DNA of 64,000 nucleotides from Intestinibacter bartlettii (GCF_000154445.1 NZ_DS499568.1); one strand, 5' to 3'. Counted from the first letter of the stretch, positions 17,629-27,986 are shown. Numbers and translations: made by a program. The notes: generated by a model not told the origin, from the sequence alone.

Positions 17629-18321
17629 ATGAAAAAATTAAAAGTAAAACAAAAATCCATTCTTGAAATTAATATGAACTATTTAATAATAATTGTTATT
17701 TTTTTTATAATTTCTTGTGTTGAAACTAAATTAATATATTTAATATGCAAGGAAATAGAGCCTTCTTTATCTAATAATATAATAGTGTATTTGACAAGTA
17801 TAATAATATCAGTATTAATATATAATAAATACGAGATAACTATAGATTCGATAAGTTATTTTTTATTAATCCCATTTCTAGTTATAATTTCTGTAATAGA
17901 TTTTCGTACAAGTTTTGTGTACGATATAACTGTAGTTAGTGGTATAATAATTCAGAGTGTAGTATTTATTTTAAATAAAATTCCTTATGCAGAATTATTA
18001 AATCATTTTGAAGGTTTAATAATAGGTATTTTATTGTCTTTTTTAATATGTAAAATAACAAGTGCATTAGGAGAAGGAGATATAGGATTTTATGGGTTAT
18101 GTTGCTTTGTGTTGGGAGCGAAACATAGCCTTAACGTGTTTGCACTATCTTTTATTGTAACTTCTCTGTTCGGAATTTTAATAATATTAAAGCAAAAGAA
18201 AATAGATTTGAAGGTTAGGGTACCTTTTACACCATTTATTTCTTTGGCGACTATTTTAATTATGCTAACACAATGTGATATAATAAAAATCTATTTTGAA
18301 ATGATAACTAACAATTTATAA
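17629..18321 (+). CDS. Prepilin peptidase (A24 family), short form
   Basis: A 230-residue polytopic membrane protein with about six or seven helices. It carries the two aspartates of A24 aspartyl peptidases: one in IDFRTSFVYD (D91-D99) and one in GEGDIGF (D151). It lacks the N-terminal Cys-containing methylase domain of full-length PilD, so it should cleave leader peptides without methylating. No good ribosome site precedes the ATG at 17629; coupling to pilT (16 bp upstream) is likely, and a start at 17674 is possible. Confidence 0.85.
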   Translation: MKKLKVKQKSILEINMNYLIIIVIFFIISCVETKLIYLICKEIEPSLSNNIIVYLTSIIISVLIYNKYEITIDSISYFLLIPFLVIISVIDFRTSFVYDITVVSGIIIQSVVFILNKIPYAELLNHFEGLIIGILLSFLICKITSALGEGDIGFYGLCCFVLGAKHSLNVFALSFIVTSLFGILIILKQKKIDLKVRVPFTPFISLATILIMLTQCDIIKIYFEMITNNL

Positions 18322-18335
18322 AGGAGGCGAATATT

Positions 18336-18899
18336 TTGTATATAATAGTGGGATTAGGAAATCCAGGAGACAAATACGAAAAAACAAGACATAATGTTGG
18401 ATTTAATGTTATAGATCTTTTAGCAAAGGAATATTCAATAGACGTAAGCAAAATAAAACATAAAGCATTAATAGGAGAAGGTAGAGTAGGAACTGAAAAA
18501 GTAATTTTAGTTAAACCTATGACTTATATGAACTTAAGTGGAGAATCAGTAGCAGATATATGTAACTACTATAATATTGATTTAGAAAACTTAATAGTAA
18601 TATATGATGACATTGATTTAGATGTTGGCAAAATTAGAATTAGAAAAAAAGGTAGTGGTGGAACTCATAATGGTATGAGATCTATAATAAAATGCCTAGG
18701 TTCTAACGAATTCCCAAGAGTTAGAGTTGGAATATCAAAACCTAAAAATGGTCAAGATTTAGCAGATTTTGTTTTATCTAGATTCTCAAAAGAAGATGAA
18801 AAAAGTTTACAAGAAAGTTTTGAAAATTCTGTAGCAGCAGTAGATTGTGCTATAAGAAATGATTTAGATTTAGCAATGAATAGATATAATATGAAATAA
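18336..18899 (+). CDS. pth: Peptidyl-tRNA hydrolase
   Basis: Recycles peptidyl-tRNA released from stalled ribosomes. The 187-residue protein starts at a TTG behind AAAGGAGGCG and begins YIIVGLGNPGDKYEKTRHN, which includes the catalytic His. It goes on to KPMTYMNLSG, YDDIDLDVGKIRI (catalytic Asp) and GSGGTHNGMRSI. Length is typical. mfd follows 11 bp downstream, the common pth-mfd pair. Confidence 0.97.
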   Translation: MYIIVGLGNPGDKYEKTRHNVGFNVIDLLAKEYSIDVSKIKHKALIGEGRVGTEKVILVKPMTYMNLSGESVADICNYYNIDLENLIVIYDDIDLDVGKIRIRKKGSGGTHNGMRSIIKCLGSNEFPRVRVGISKPKNGQDLADFVLSRFSKEDEKSLQESFENSVAAVDCAIRNDLDLAMNRYNMK

Positions 18900-18910
18900 G
18901 GAGGGGCTAT

Positions 18911-21900
18911 ATGGAGGATGTTTTTGTATACCCTTTGAAAAACTCAAATGAGTATAAGGAAATTATAAATTCGATATGCGAAAGAAAAGGAGCCTTACAA
19001 TTAAATGGCCTTTTAGATATGCAAAAACCACATATAACTTATTCTATATTTAAAGAATTGGCTAGACCGACTTTGTTTATTGCAAATAGTGATTTGGAGG
19101 CAAAGAAGGTCTACAATGAACTTCGTTTTTATACTAAGGATAAGGTGGAATATCTAGGTACTGATGAAATTTATTTTTATCACCTAGATGCAAAAGACAG
19201 AAGTGAAGAGGCGAAAAAACTAAGGGTTTTATTAAAATTAGCTAAAAAGCAAAAAACTATAGTAGTTACGTCAGTTGATGCAATACTAAGAAAATATATA
19301 CCTAAAAAGGTATTATTAGATAATATATTTACTTATAAAATTGGAGATATTATTAATTTAGAGGAATTGAGCCAAAACTTAGTCAGACTAGGGTATGAAA
19401 GAGTGTCTAGAATAGAAGGATTAGGTCAATTTAGTATTAGAGGTGGAATAATAGATGTATATTCTCTAGAATATACAAACCCTATCCGTATAGAATTATT
19501 TGATGATGAAATAGATTCTATACGTACTTTTGATGTTTTCTCACAAAAATCAATAGATAAAATTAAGAAAGTAGTAATAACACCGTCTCGTGAATTTATT
19601 TATCCAGAGGATACTACATCAGCTGTTGAAAAAATAAAAGAAGAAACAAATAAATATACTGATGATGATGTTTTGAAAAATATAGAAAATATATCTGATA
19701 GAACTTACTTCCAAGGTGTAGAAAATTATATAGATTATCTTTATGATGACCAAAATAAAAGTATATTTAGTTATTTACCTGATAACGGAATAGTGGTTAT
19801 GAGTGATATTTCTAGACTTAAGGAAAGATGTGAAAACTACTTAAACGAATTTAAAGATAATTATAATTTAAATCTTGAGAGAGGTTTAGCAATTAAAAAC
19901 CAAGGTAATTTAATTTACTCATATGAAGAATTACCTTATATATTAGAAGATAAAAAATTAATTATAAATTCGCTATTAGCAAAGCCAATAAACGGATTTT
20001 CAGTTAATAATGTAATCGATTTTAATTCGAGAGAAATACCTGCATATAATTCAAAATTAGATACATTGGTAGAAGATTTAAATAGATTTAAATACAATGG
20101 ATATAAAATAATATTAGCTGTAAACTCATCGGATAGATGCAAAAAATTACAAAAAGATTTACTTGATTTAGGTTTAGAAGTTGGTATATCAAAGAGTCGT
20201 AATACAGAAATTAAATCTTCGCAAATAATTATTGTACCAGCTAATATAAGTAAAGGTTTTGAATATAAATCTATAAAATTCCAGGTTATAACTGATACTG
20301 AGATAATCGGTGTAAATAAGAGAGTTTCTAAAAAAACTAAGAATAAAAAGAATAAGGATGGCAAAAAAATTGAGTCATTCTTAGATTTGAAAATAGGAGA
20401 TTATGTAGTTCACGAAAATAGCGGTATAGGTAGATATACTGGCATTGAACAAATTTCAGTAAATGGTATTAAGAAGGACTACTTAAAAATAATTTACCAA
20501 GGTGGAGACAATTTATATGTACCTATAGACCAAATGGATAAGGTACAAAAATATATAGGTTCAGATGCCGAAAAGGTGAAGTTAAATAAACTTGGAACAA
20601 ATGAATGGACTAAAGCAAAGGCCAAAGTTAAACGAGAAATAGAGGATATGACAAAGGACTTAGTTGAACTTTATGCAAAAAGAGAGCAAATCAAAGGGTA
20701 TAAATTCTCTAAAGATACTGTTTGGCAAAAAGAATTTGAATCTATGTTTCCGTATGAAGAAACTGAAGACCAGCTAAAAGCAATCAAAGAAACTAAAAAG
20801 GATATGGAATCTTCCAAGGTAATGGATAGGCTTATATGTGGTGACGTTGGATATGGTAAAACAGAAGTTGCTATAAGGGCTGCATTTAAGGCTTGTATGG
20901 ATCAAAAACAAGTAGCAATACTAGTTCCAACAACTATATTAGCACAACAACATTACAATACATTTAAGCAAAGATTTGCAAATTATCCTATTAGGGTAGA
21001 AGTTTTAAGCAGATTTAAAACTGCTAAACAACAAAGAGAAATAATCAATGACGCTAGAAAAGGTTTAGTTGATATTCTTATCGGTACACACAGAATAATC
21101 TCAGATGATATTAATCTACCTAATTTAGGTCTAGTTGTAATTGATGAGGAACAGAGATTTGGTGTTAAGCACAAAGAATCACTTAAGAAAATAAAAAATA
21201 CAGTAGATGTATTAACTTTATCAGCAACCCCAATTCCAAGAACTTTACATATGTCACTGAGTGGGATTAGGGATATGAGTGTTATAGAAGAACCACCACA
21301 AGAAAGACATCCAGTAATAACTTATGTTGCAGAAGCAAAGGAAAGTATTATTCAGGATGAAATTGAAAGAGAAATAGCAAGAGGAGGTCAGGTTTTCTTC
21401 GTTTATAATCGAGTGGAACATATTGAAGAAATGGCAAGTATGGTTCAACGATTAGTACCTGAGGCAAAAGTTGCTGTTGCTCATGGTAGAATGACTTCTA
21501 AAACTCTAGAAAATATTATATTAGGATTCTTAAATAAAGAATACGATGTTTTAGTTTGTACAACAATAGTTGAAACAGGAATGGACATATCTAATGCAAA
21601 CACAATGATTATATATGATGCAGATAAGATGGGGCTTGCTCAACTTTATCAGTTAAGAGGTAGAGTTGGAAGAAGCTCTAGACAAGGTTATGCATATTTA
21701 ATGTATGAAAAAGACAAAGTATTAAGTGAAGTAGCTGAAAAAAGACTGAAAGCAATTAGGGAGTTTACAGAATTTGGTTCAGGGTTTAAAATAGCTATGA
21801 GGGACTTAGAAATAAGAGGTGCAGGTAATATATTAGGTTCACAGCAACATGGTCATATGGCTGTTATAGGGTATGATTTATATGTTAAAATGTTAAATGA

Positions 21901-22306
21901 AGCTATAAAGAAAGTTAAAGGCGAAGATATCGAAGAAGAAATCGATGTAGAAATTAATTTAGCTGTTAATGCATATATTCCAAATTCTTATATACCAGAA
22001 GAACTTGATAAAATTGAGATGTATAAGAAAATAGCATCTATAGAAAATAAGGATGATATGAAAGAAGTCACAGAAGAATTAATAGATAGATTTTCTGATG
22101 TGCCAAGATCTGTCCAAACTTTACTTTCAATAGCATATATTAAATCTATGTGTAAAAAGCTGAAGATAGAAAAAGTCACTCAAAACAAAAATGAAATTAG
22201 TTTAGTACCTTTAACAAGATACAAAACTAAAGAAAAGATAGGTTACAAGATAGTAAATGAGTTAGTAGATTTACTAGAAAAAATGTGTGACCTAAACAAA
22301 AAATAA
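18911..22306 (+). CDS. mfd: Transcription-repair coupling factor Mfd
   Basis: Removes stalled RNA polymerase and recruits the UvrA/B excision machinery. The 1131-residue protein has the UvrB-like N-terminal module (about 1-350), the RNA polymerase interaction domain (IGDYVVHENSGIGRYTGIE, about 495) and the RecG-like translocase with Walker A GDVGYGKT (about 644-651), DEEQ (about 745) and motif VI QLRGRVGRS. The C-terminal TRCF domain is complete. GGAGGGG precedes the ATG. Confidence 0.97.
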   Translation: MEDVFVYPLKNSNEYKEIINSICERKGALQLNGLLDMQKPHITYSIFKELARPTLFIANSDLEAKKVYNELRFYTKDKVEYLGTDEIYFYHLDAKDRSEEAKKLRVLLKLAKKQKTIVVTSVDAILRKYIPKKVLLDNIFTYKIGDIINLEELSQNLVRLGYERVSRIEGLGQFSIRGGIIDVYSLEYTNPIRIELFDDEIDSIRTFDVFSQKSIDKIKKVVITPSREFIYPEDTTSAVEKIKEETNKYTDDDVLKNIENISDRTYFQGVENYIDYLYDDQNKSIFSYLPDNGIVVMSDISRLKERCENYLNEFKDNYNLNLERGLAIKNQGNLIYSYEELPYILEDKKLIINSLLAKPINGFSVNNVIDFNSREIPAYNSKLDTLVEDLNRFKYNGYKIILAVNSSDRCKKLQKDLLDLGLEVGISKSRNTEIKSSQIIIVPANISKGFEYKSIKFQVITDTEIIGVNKRVSKKTKNKKNKDGKKIESFLDLKIGDYVVHENSGIGRYTGIEQISVNGIKKDYLKIIYQGGDNLYVPIDQMDKVQKYIGSDAEKVKLNKLGTNEWTKAKAKVKREIEDMTKDLVELYAKREQIKGYKFSKDTVWQKEFESMFPYEETEDQLKAIKETKKDMESSKVMDRLICGDVGYGKTEVAIRAAFKACMDQKQVAILVPTTILAQQHYNTFKQRFANYPIRVEVLSRFKTAKQQREIINDARKGLVDILIGTHRIISDDINLPNLGLVVIDEEQRFGVKHKESLKKIKNTVDVLTLSATPIPRTLHMSLSGIRDMSVIEEPPQERHPVITYVAEAKESIIQDEIEREIARGGQVFFVYNRVEHIEEMASMVQRLVPEAKVAVAHGRMTSKTLENIILGFLNKEYDVLVCTTIVETGMDISNANTMIIYDADKMGLAQLYQLRGRVGRSSRQGYAYLMYEKDKVLSEVAEKRLKAIREFTEFGSGFKIAMRDLEIRGAGNILGSQQHGHMAVIGYDLYVKMLNEAIKKVKGEDIEEEIDVEINLAVNAYIPNSYIPEELDKIEMYKKIASIENKDDMKEVTEELIDRFSDVPRSVQTLLSIAYIKSMCKKLKIEKVTQNKNEISLVPLTRYKTKEKIGYKIVNELVDLLEKMCDLNKK

Positions 22307-22324
22307 GAAAAAGAGGTGCAGGGT

Positions 22325-23371
22325 ATGAAAAAAATAGTTGCATTAGTGCTAGCTATGGTTTTAGGAATAAGCATGATTGGGTGCTCATCTAATAATTCTG
22401 TAGCAACAGTTAATGGAGAAGGAATTCCATTAGAGTATTATAAAATATACACAAATTGGACAAGATTAGGATATGAGTCAAGTTATGGATTTACATCTTC
22501 AACTTGGGAAACGGAAATGCAAGACCAAACTACTTCTAGTAATTCAGATTCATCTGGAACATCAGATAAGTCAAAATCATCGGAAAAAACAACTTATTGG
22601 GATAATTTTAAATCACAAGTACTTCAAGCAATGGAACAATCAGAAGTGATTTATCAAAAAGCAAAAGAAGTTAAAGTTGAACCAACTGATAAAGAGATTC
22701 AAGAACAAGTTGATGATTTCAATAAAAGTATAAATAGTAACGAAACAACTAAAGAACAAGCGAAAAAAGCTGGTATAACAGATAAATTCTTAACTTATAT
22801 ATTTACTAGAGAATTAGCCAATTCAGCTTACCAAGAATATTTTAATAAACATACAAAAGTAGATGATGCTACATTAAAGAAAGAATATGAGTCAAATAAA
22901 CAAGCTTATAATACTGTAACAGCTTCTCATATACTAATATCAACTAAAGATAGTGATGGAAAAGAACTTTCAGCTAAGAAAAAAGCAGAAGCTAAGAAAA
23001 AGGCAGAAGAAGTTCTTCAAAAGGCTAAAAATGGAGAAGACTTTGCTAAATTAGCTAAAAAATACTCAGAAGACACTAGCAATGCTGAAAATGGTGGAGA
23101 ATTAGGAGCTTTCACATATCCACAAATGGTAGAAGAATTTAGTAAAGCAGCATTTAAATTAAATAAAGGTGATATTTCTGACATAGTAGAGACTAGTTAT
23201 GGATATCATATAATTAAAGTTACAGATAAGGCAGACACTTTTGATGCTGTAAAAAATAGTGTTAAAACTGCAGTTTTAAGTAATAAATATAGTGAGCAAG
23301 TACAAAAATTATTTGACGATGCTAAAATAGATGTAAATGAAAAAGAATTAAAATCAGTTTCATATAAATAG
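22325..23371 (+). CDS. prsA: PrsA-like lipoprotein peptidyl-prolyl isomerase
   Basis: An extracytoplasmic foldase anchored by lipid. I start at the ATG at 22325 (348 residues), because the in-frame GTG at 22316 is part of the AGAGGTG ribosome site. A signal peptide with lipobox MIGC (Cys20) leads into a Ser/Thr-rich spacer (about 60-90), a SurA-type helical arm, and a parvulin PPIC domain (about 195-290) with TASHILISTK, KKYSEDTSNAENGGELG and GYHIIKVT. In the family these proteins fold secreted proteins. The gene order mfd-prsA-spoVT is standard. Confidence 0.92.
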   Translation: MKKIVALVLAMVLGISMIGCSSNNSVATVNGEGIPLEYYKIYTNWTRLGYESSYGFTSSTWETEMQDQTTSSNSDSSGTSDKSKSSEKTTYWDNFKSQVLQAMEQSEVIYQKAKEVKVEPTDKEIQEQVDDFNKSINSNETTKEQAKKAGITDKFLTYIFTRELANSAYQEYFNKHTKVDDATLKKEYESNKQAYNTVTASHILISTKDSDGKELSAKKKAEAKKKAEEVLQKAKNGEDFAKLAKKYSEDTSNAENGGELGAFTYPQMVEEFSKAAFKLNKGDISDIVETSYGYHIIKVTDKADTFDAVKNSVKTAVLSNKYSEQVQKLFDDAKIDVNEKELKSVSYK

Positions 23372-23396
23372 AAACAGTTAAAATTTAAATAAAACT

Positions 23397-23430
23397 GGGG
23401 GAATAATAAAAAAATTATTCTCCCTTTTTA
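23397..23430 (+). terminator. Intrinsic terminator after prsA
   Basis: GGGGGAATAAT pairs with ATTATTCTCCC across an A-rich loop and is followed by TTTTTATT. Confidence 0.9.
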
Positions 23431-23572
23431 TTATTTGTAAAAATAATAGTAAAACTTAGAATATTATGTTAAAAAAGTAAGAGAAAGTAAAAAAATGTCC
23501 CTAAAAATTTATCGAAATTAGGGAATTATACAAAAAATAAAATGATAAATATAATTAAAATACAAAATTCTT

Positions 23573-23602
23573 TTGACAACAAAGAAATAATTATTATATA
23601 AT
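23573..23602 (+). promoter_or_regulatory. Sigma-A-like promoter of spoVT
   Basis: A perfect TTGACA (23573-23578) and a perfect TATAAT (23597-23602) are 18 bp apart, about 75 bases before the spoVT ATG. Confidence 0.72.
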
Positions 23603-23676
23603 GTAACCGAAATTTGTATATTTTTCTTTTCAATGGTAAAAATACAATAAAAGAAACTAATGGAGGATTATCATAA

Positions 23677-24216
23677 ATGAGAGCTACAGGAATAGTTAGA
23701 AGAATAGATGACTTAGGAAGAGTTGTTATTCCAAAAGAAATAAGAAAAACATTAAGAATAAGAGAAGGGGATCCACTAGAAATATTCACAGCTAAAGACG
23801 GAGAAGTTATACTAAAGAAATATTCTCCAATAGGTGAATTAAATGAATTCTCACAAGAATACGCAGAAACATTAGGTGAAACATTAGGATATGGTGTTAT
23901 AATAACTGATTTAGATTCTATAATATCTGTATCAAAATTACCTAAAAAAGACTATAAAGAAAAAAGCATAAGTAAAGAATTAGAACAATTAATAGAAAAT
24001 AGAGAAACAAAAGAAATAAAAGACGAAAACAAAATACCTCTATACAAAGAAGATAGCAATTTTTATAATGAGCAAATGATAATGCCAATAATAAGCACAT
24101 CTGGAGATTGTATCGGAAGTATAGTTATAGTTGCTAAAGAGAATGAGAAATTCCAAGAAGGAACAGATAAAATTCTTAAAGTAGCTTGTAGTTTTTTAGG
24201 GAAACAAGTTCAATAA
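23677..24216 (+). CDS. spoVT: Stage V sporulation protein T
   Basis: An AbrB-family transcription regulator of late forespore genes. The 179-residue protein begins with the swapped-hairpin DNA-binding domain MRATGIVRRIDDLGRVVIP and a GDPLEIF segment (residues 1-50). The C-terminal GAF-like domain (about 55-175) follows. GGAGG precedes the ATG. A consensus vegetative-type promoter is just upstream, so expression may not be limited to the sigma-G stage known from Bacillus. Confidence 0.96.
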   Translation: MRATGIVRRIDDLGRVVIPKEIRKTLRIREGDPLEIFTAKDGEVILKKYSPIGELNEFSQEYAETLGETLGYGVIITDLDSIISVSKLPKKDYKEKSISKELEQLIENRETKEIKDENKIPLYKEDSNFYNEQMIMPIISTSGDCIGSIVIVAKENEKFQEGTDKILKVACSFLGKQVQ

Positions 24217-24222
24217 TTTATT

Positions 24223-24254
24223 AAAGGACCCTTTTTATAGGGTCTTTAATTTTT
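24223..24254 (+). terminator. Intrinsic terminator after spoVT
   Basis: AAAGGACCCT and AGGGTCTTT form a stem with one bulged G and are followed by AATTTTT. Confidence 0.8.
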
Positions 24255-24482
24255 AAAATCTGAAATAATTTAGAAACAAAAAATCTTAAGAAATAATTAA
24301 AAATGTGGAAAATATTGAATATATACTCTTAAATATGATATATTAAAATTTGTTACAAATGTTTAGATAAACAGAATCAGAGTTTATTTCTAAACCATTT
24401 TCATATTTTCAAATGAAATGATATTATTTGAGATTTGAATGAATATAATTTCATATGTTTAATAAATTGGAGGTTACGCGTA

Positions 24483-26099
24483 ATGGATAACAACAAAAAT
24501 AAAGAATCCTTTTTAAAGGGTGCGCTTATACTTGGTGCAGCGGGTGTTGTTGTTAAGATAATGGGTGCATTTTTCAGAATACCACTTGGGAACTTAATCG
24601 GATCTACAGGGATGGGGTATTACCAAGCTGTATATCCTGTTTACACATTGTTTTTAACATTAGCAACGGCTGGTTTTCCTACTGCATTAGCTAAATTAGT
24701 TTCAGAAAAAAGGGCCATTGGGGATTTTGGTGGTGCTGCTAAGACATTTAAAGTGGCATCGACCGTATTATTCCTTACAGGGCTTGTTTCGTTCTGTATA
24801 TTCTATTTTGGAGCCGATTTTATAGTCAATGGCATAATGAAAAATGAGGGTGCATTAGCTAGTATGAAGGCAATCGCGCCAGCACTTTTATTTGTACCAT
24901 TAATGTCTTCATTTAGAGGATATTTCCAGGGTAGAAGAGAAATGAGTAAAATCGCCATTTCTCAAATGGTAGAACAATTCTTCAGAGTTGTTCTAGGGAT
25001 AGCAATTGCCTACTATTGGATGGTTAGTTTTGGACCAGAACAAGGTGCTGCTGGTGGTGTTTTAGGAGCAGCAATAGGTGGATTTGCATCAATCGTATTT
25101 TTAGTTTTAGCTTACTTAAAAGGTTCAAAGAAACGTAAAATGGAAATTGAATCAAGTAAGAATTTTAAGGTAGAAAGTACAAAAACAGTTTTAAAGAGAA
25201 TTTTATATGTTGCAATACCAATAACTATAGGAGCTTGTGTTATGCCTTTAGTTAATATGGTCGACAGTGTGGTTGTTGTAAGAAGACTTCAAGAAAGTGG
25301 TTTTGATGTTGATACAGCAAACTCTTTATTAGGTCAATTAACAGGTATGGCTATGGCAACAGTTAACTTACCAGTATTTATAGACCAAGCTATAGGTATG
25401 AGTTTAGTACCATCTATATCAGAAGCTTGTGCATTAAATCAAATGGGAAGAGCTAAAAGAGAAGCTAGAAATGGTATAAAACTTATACTAATAATAGTAT
25501 TACCTTGTGCTTTTGGATTAGCTGCATTATCAACTCCTATAATGAACTTATTATATCCTAGCGAAACAGGAGCAATAGGCAGCATGTTATTTGCATGCGC
25601 ACCTTCTGCTATATTCTTAGGATTAATATATGCACAAAATGGTATACTTCAAGGTATGGGTAAACCAATGGTACCAGTTATAGCATTAGCAATAGGTATG
25701 GTATTTAAAGTAGTATTAAGTTACACTTTAACAGGAATACCATCTATAAATATATTTGGTTCAGCAGTAGGTACTTTAGCTGCATATGGTGTAGCATCGT
25801 TAATAGAGTTTCTATACATAAAGAAACATTTAAACATGAAGTTCTCTAAAAAAGAATTTATAATAAAACCATTATTAACAGTAACAACTATGTTTGTTGT
25901 TGTTAAAATATGTTATGCTTTAACATTCAAAGTATTAGCTAGCAATGCTATTTCAACTTTACTATCAATCATGGTAGGTGGAATAGTATATGTAGTAGTA
26001 TTACTTGCAATTGGTGGAATGAGAAAAGAAGAAATCTTAATGATGCCAAAAGGTGAAAAAATCTATAGAATGTTAAAAAAATTAAAGTTAATGAGTTAG
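24483..26099 (+). CDS. spoVB: SpoVB-like polysaccharide/lipid flippase (MATE/MOP superfamily)
   Basis: A polytopic membrane protein of 539 residues from the ATG at 24483. That start has the GGAGG site; an in-frame upstream ATG at 24435 has none. It opens with SFLKGALILGAAGVVVKIMG and FFRIPLGNLIGSTGMGYYQ, a signature of the stage V sporulation protein B/MurJ-like branch, and has about 14 helices. The family moves lipid-linked precursors, here probably for spore cortex. It sits between spoVT and mazG as in related spore formers. Confidence 0.9.
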   Translation: MDNNKNKESFLKGALILGAAGVVVKIMGAFFRIPLGNLIGSTGMGYYQAVYPVYTLFLTLATAGFPTALAKLVSEKRAIGDFGGAAKTFKVASTVLFLTGLVSFCIFYFGADFIVNGIMKNEGALASMKAIAPALLFVPLMSSFRGYFQGRREMSKIAISQMVEQFFRVVLGIAIAYYWMVSFGPEQGAAGGVLGAAIGGFASIVFLVLAYLKGSKKRKMEIESSKNFKVESTKTVLKRILYVAIPITIGACVMPLVNMVDSVVVVRRLQESGFDVDTANSLLGQLTGMAMATVNLPVFIDQAIGMSLVPSISEACALNQMGRAKREARNGIKLILIIVLPCAFGLAALSTPIMNLLYPSETGAIGSMLFACAPSAIFLGLIYAQNGILQGMGKPMVPVIALAIGMVFKVVLSYTLTGIPSINIFGSAVGTLAAYGVASLIEFLYIKKHLNMKFSKKEFIIKPLLTVTTMFVVVKICYALTFKVLASNAISTLLSIMVGGIVYVVVLLAIGGMRKEEILMMPKGEKIYRMLKKLKLMS

Positions 26100-26173
26100 A
26101 ATAGGAATAGATACTGAAATAAAGACAATAATTATAATGATATTGTTTAGGTGTAGTAATTAGGAGTGAGAAT

Positions 26174-27622
26174 ATGGGCAAAATATCAATTGTTGGTCTA
26201 GGCCCTGGGGATTATTCTTTAATAAGCCAAGGAGCTCTAGAGCTATTACAATCATCAAATAGGATTTTTCTGAGAACAGAAAAGCATCCAACTGTAGATC
26301 AATTAAAACAACAAATAGACTATACGAGTTTAGATTATTTCTATGAAAAAGAAGAAAATTTTGAAAATGTATATCTTCATATATCTAAATTTATAATAGA
26401 CGAATCTAAAAAAGGGGATTTAGTATATGCAGTTCCTGGACATCCAAGGGTTGCAGAAAAGACGGTAGGAATAATAGAAAATTTAGCTAAACAAAATAAC
26501 GTAGAAGTTGAAGTGATAGCTTCTATGAGCTTTGTAGACGCTATGTTTAACTATTTAGCTGTAGACCCAGCTGATGGATTTAGATTAATAGATGCTTTCG
26601 AACTAGAAAATTCACCTATTGATCCAAAAACTAATACAATTATTACACAAGTATATGATGAGTTTATTGCATCAAATGTAAAGATTAAACTAATGGATTA
26701 CTATGATGATGAACAAGAAGTATATATAGTTAATGGAGCTGGAATTAAAGGTCAGGAACAAAAAGTTTCAGTGAAACTATACGAAATAGATAGATATAGA
26801 GAGTTATTTAATTATTTAACTAGTCTATATATACCAAAATCTACAAAAAAAATGTATAATACTGTATATGACCTTCAGTCAATTATGAAAGTTCTGAGAA
26901 GTCCAGAAGGATGCGAATGGGATAAGAAACAAACCCACGAAACATTAAAAAAATCTTTAATTGAAGAGGCTTATGAAGTTAATCAAGCAATAGACAATGA
27001 CGATATAGATGAGCTTATTGAAGAGCTAGGAGATGTATTATTACAAGTTGTATTTCATAGTCAAATAGGTGAAGAAGAAGGATTCTTTAACCTAGGAGAC
27101 ATTACTAGTGCAATATGTAAGAAACTAATACACAGACATCCTCATGTTTTCAAAAATGAAAATATAGATATGAACGAATTCGATAAAACATGGGAAGACC
27201 TTAAAAGAGAAGAAAAAGGTGAAACAACAGTTACAGAAGGATTGAAAAGAATTCCTGCGTATTTACCAGCTTTAATGAAGGCTCAAAAGATACAAAAAAA
27301 GGCCGCTTTAGTAGGATTTGATTGGGATAATATTGAAGATGTCCATAAAAAAGTTAAAGAAGAATATAAAGAACTACTTGACGAATGTAAATCTGGGAAT
27401 ATAAAATACATAAAGGAAGAGTTGGGAGACTTATTATTTTCAATAGTAAATTTAGCGAGATTTTTAAAAGTAGATCCAGAAGAGGCCCTTAACATGACAA
27501 ACGCCAAATTTATTAAAAGATTTGACTTTGTTGAACAAGGTGCTATAAAATTAAACAAAAGACTGGAAGATATGACATTAGAAGAAATGGATAAACTTTG
27601 GGAAAAGGCTAAATTTCAATAA
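26174..27622 (+). CDS. mazG: MazG family nucleoside triphosphate pyrophosphohydrolase with methylase-like domain (YabN)
   Basis: 482 residues. An N-terminal tetrapyrrole methylase-like domain (about 1-215, ISIVGLGPGDYSLISQGA and YAVPGHPRVAEKTV) is fused to two MazG modules. These carry PEGCEWDKKQTHETLKKSLIEE at about 240, EELGDVLLQVVFH, and a second EELGDLLFSIVN at about 415. It hydrolyses NTPs, probably damaged or surplus ones. The fusion is normal for Firmicutes YabN. Confidence 0.93.
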   Translation: MGKISIVGLGPGDYSLISQGALELLQSSNRIFLRTEKHPTVDQLKQQIDYTSLDYFYEKEENFENVYLHISKFIIDESKKGDLVYAVPGHPRVAEKTVGIIENLAKQNNVEVEVIASMSFVDAMFNYLAVDPADGFRLIDAFELENSPIDPKTNTIITQVYDEFIASNVKIKLMDYYDDEQEVYIVNGAGIKGQEQKVSVKLYEIDRYRELFNYLTSLYIPKSTKKMYNTVYDLQSIMKVLRSPEGCEWDKKQTHETLKKSLIEEAYEVNQAIDNDDIDELIEELGDVLLQVVFHSQIGEEEGFFNLGDITSAICKKLIHRHPHVFKNENIDMNEFDKTWEDLKREEKGETTVTEGLKRIPAYLPALMKAQKIQKKAALVGFDWDNIEDVHKKVKEEYKELLDECKSGNIKYIKEELGDLLFSIVNLARFLKVDPEEALNMTNAKFIKRFDFVEQGAIKLNKRLEDMTLEEMDKLWEKAKFQ

Positions 27623-27704
27623 ATTTTAGAAGGAAATTTCTAGTGTATATAGAACTTAAAAATTAATGAGTTTTATATGAGAAACAATTTAGGAGGTAAA
27701 TATT

Positions 27705-27986
27705 GTGAATAAAGCTGAATTAGTATCAAGAATGGCAGAAAAAAGTGAATTAACAAAGAAAGAAGCTGAAATGGCATTAAACGCTTTAATGGAATCAATC
27801 CAAGAAGCATTAGTATCAGGAGATAAAGTTCAATTAGTAGGATTTGGGACTTTTGAAACTAGAGAAAGAGCTGCAAGAAAAGGTAGAAACCCAAGAAACC
27901 CACAACAAGAAATAGATATACCAGCTTCAAAAGCTCCAGTATTCAAAGCTGGAAAATCTCTTAAAGAAGCAATAAACGAAGCATAA
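27705..27986 (+). CDS. hup: DNA-binding protein HU
   Basis: A 93-residue nucleoid protein from a GTG start behind AGGAGGT. It shows MNKAELVSRMAEKS, a helical dimer body, GFGTFETRERAARKGRNPR (the beta arm with its intercalating Pro near NPRNPQ), and the C-terminal PVFKAGKSLKEAIN. It is monocistronic, ending in a strong terminator. Confidence 0.97.
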   Translation: MNKAELVSRMAEKSELTKKEAEMALNALMESIQEALVSGDKVQLVGFGTFETRERAARKGRNPRNPQQEIDIPASKAPVFKAGKSLKEAINEA

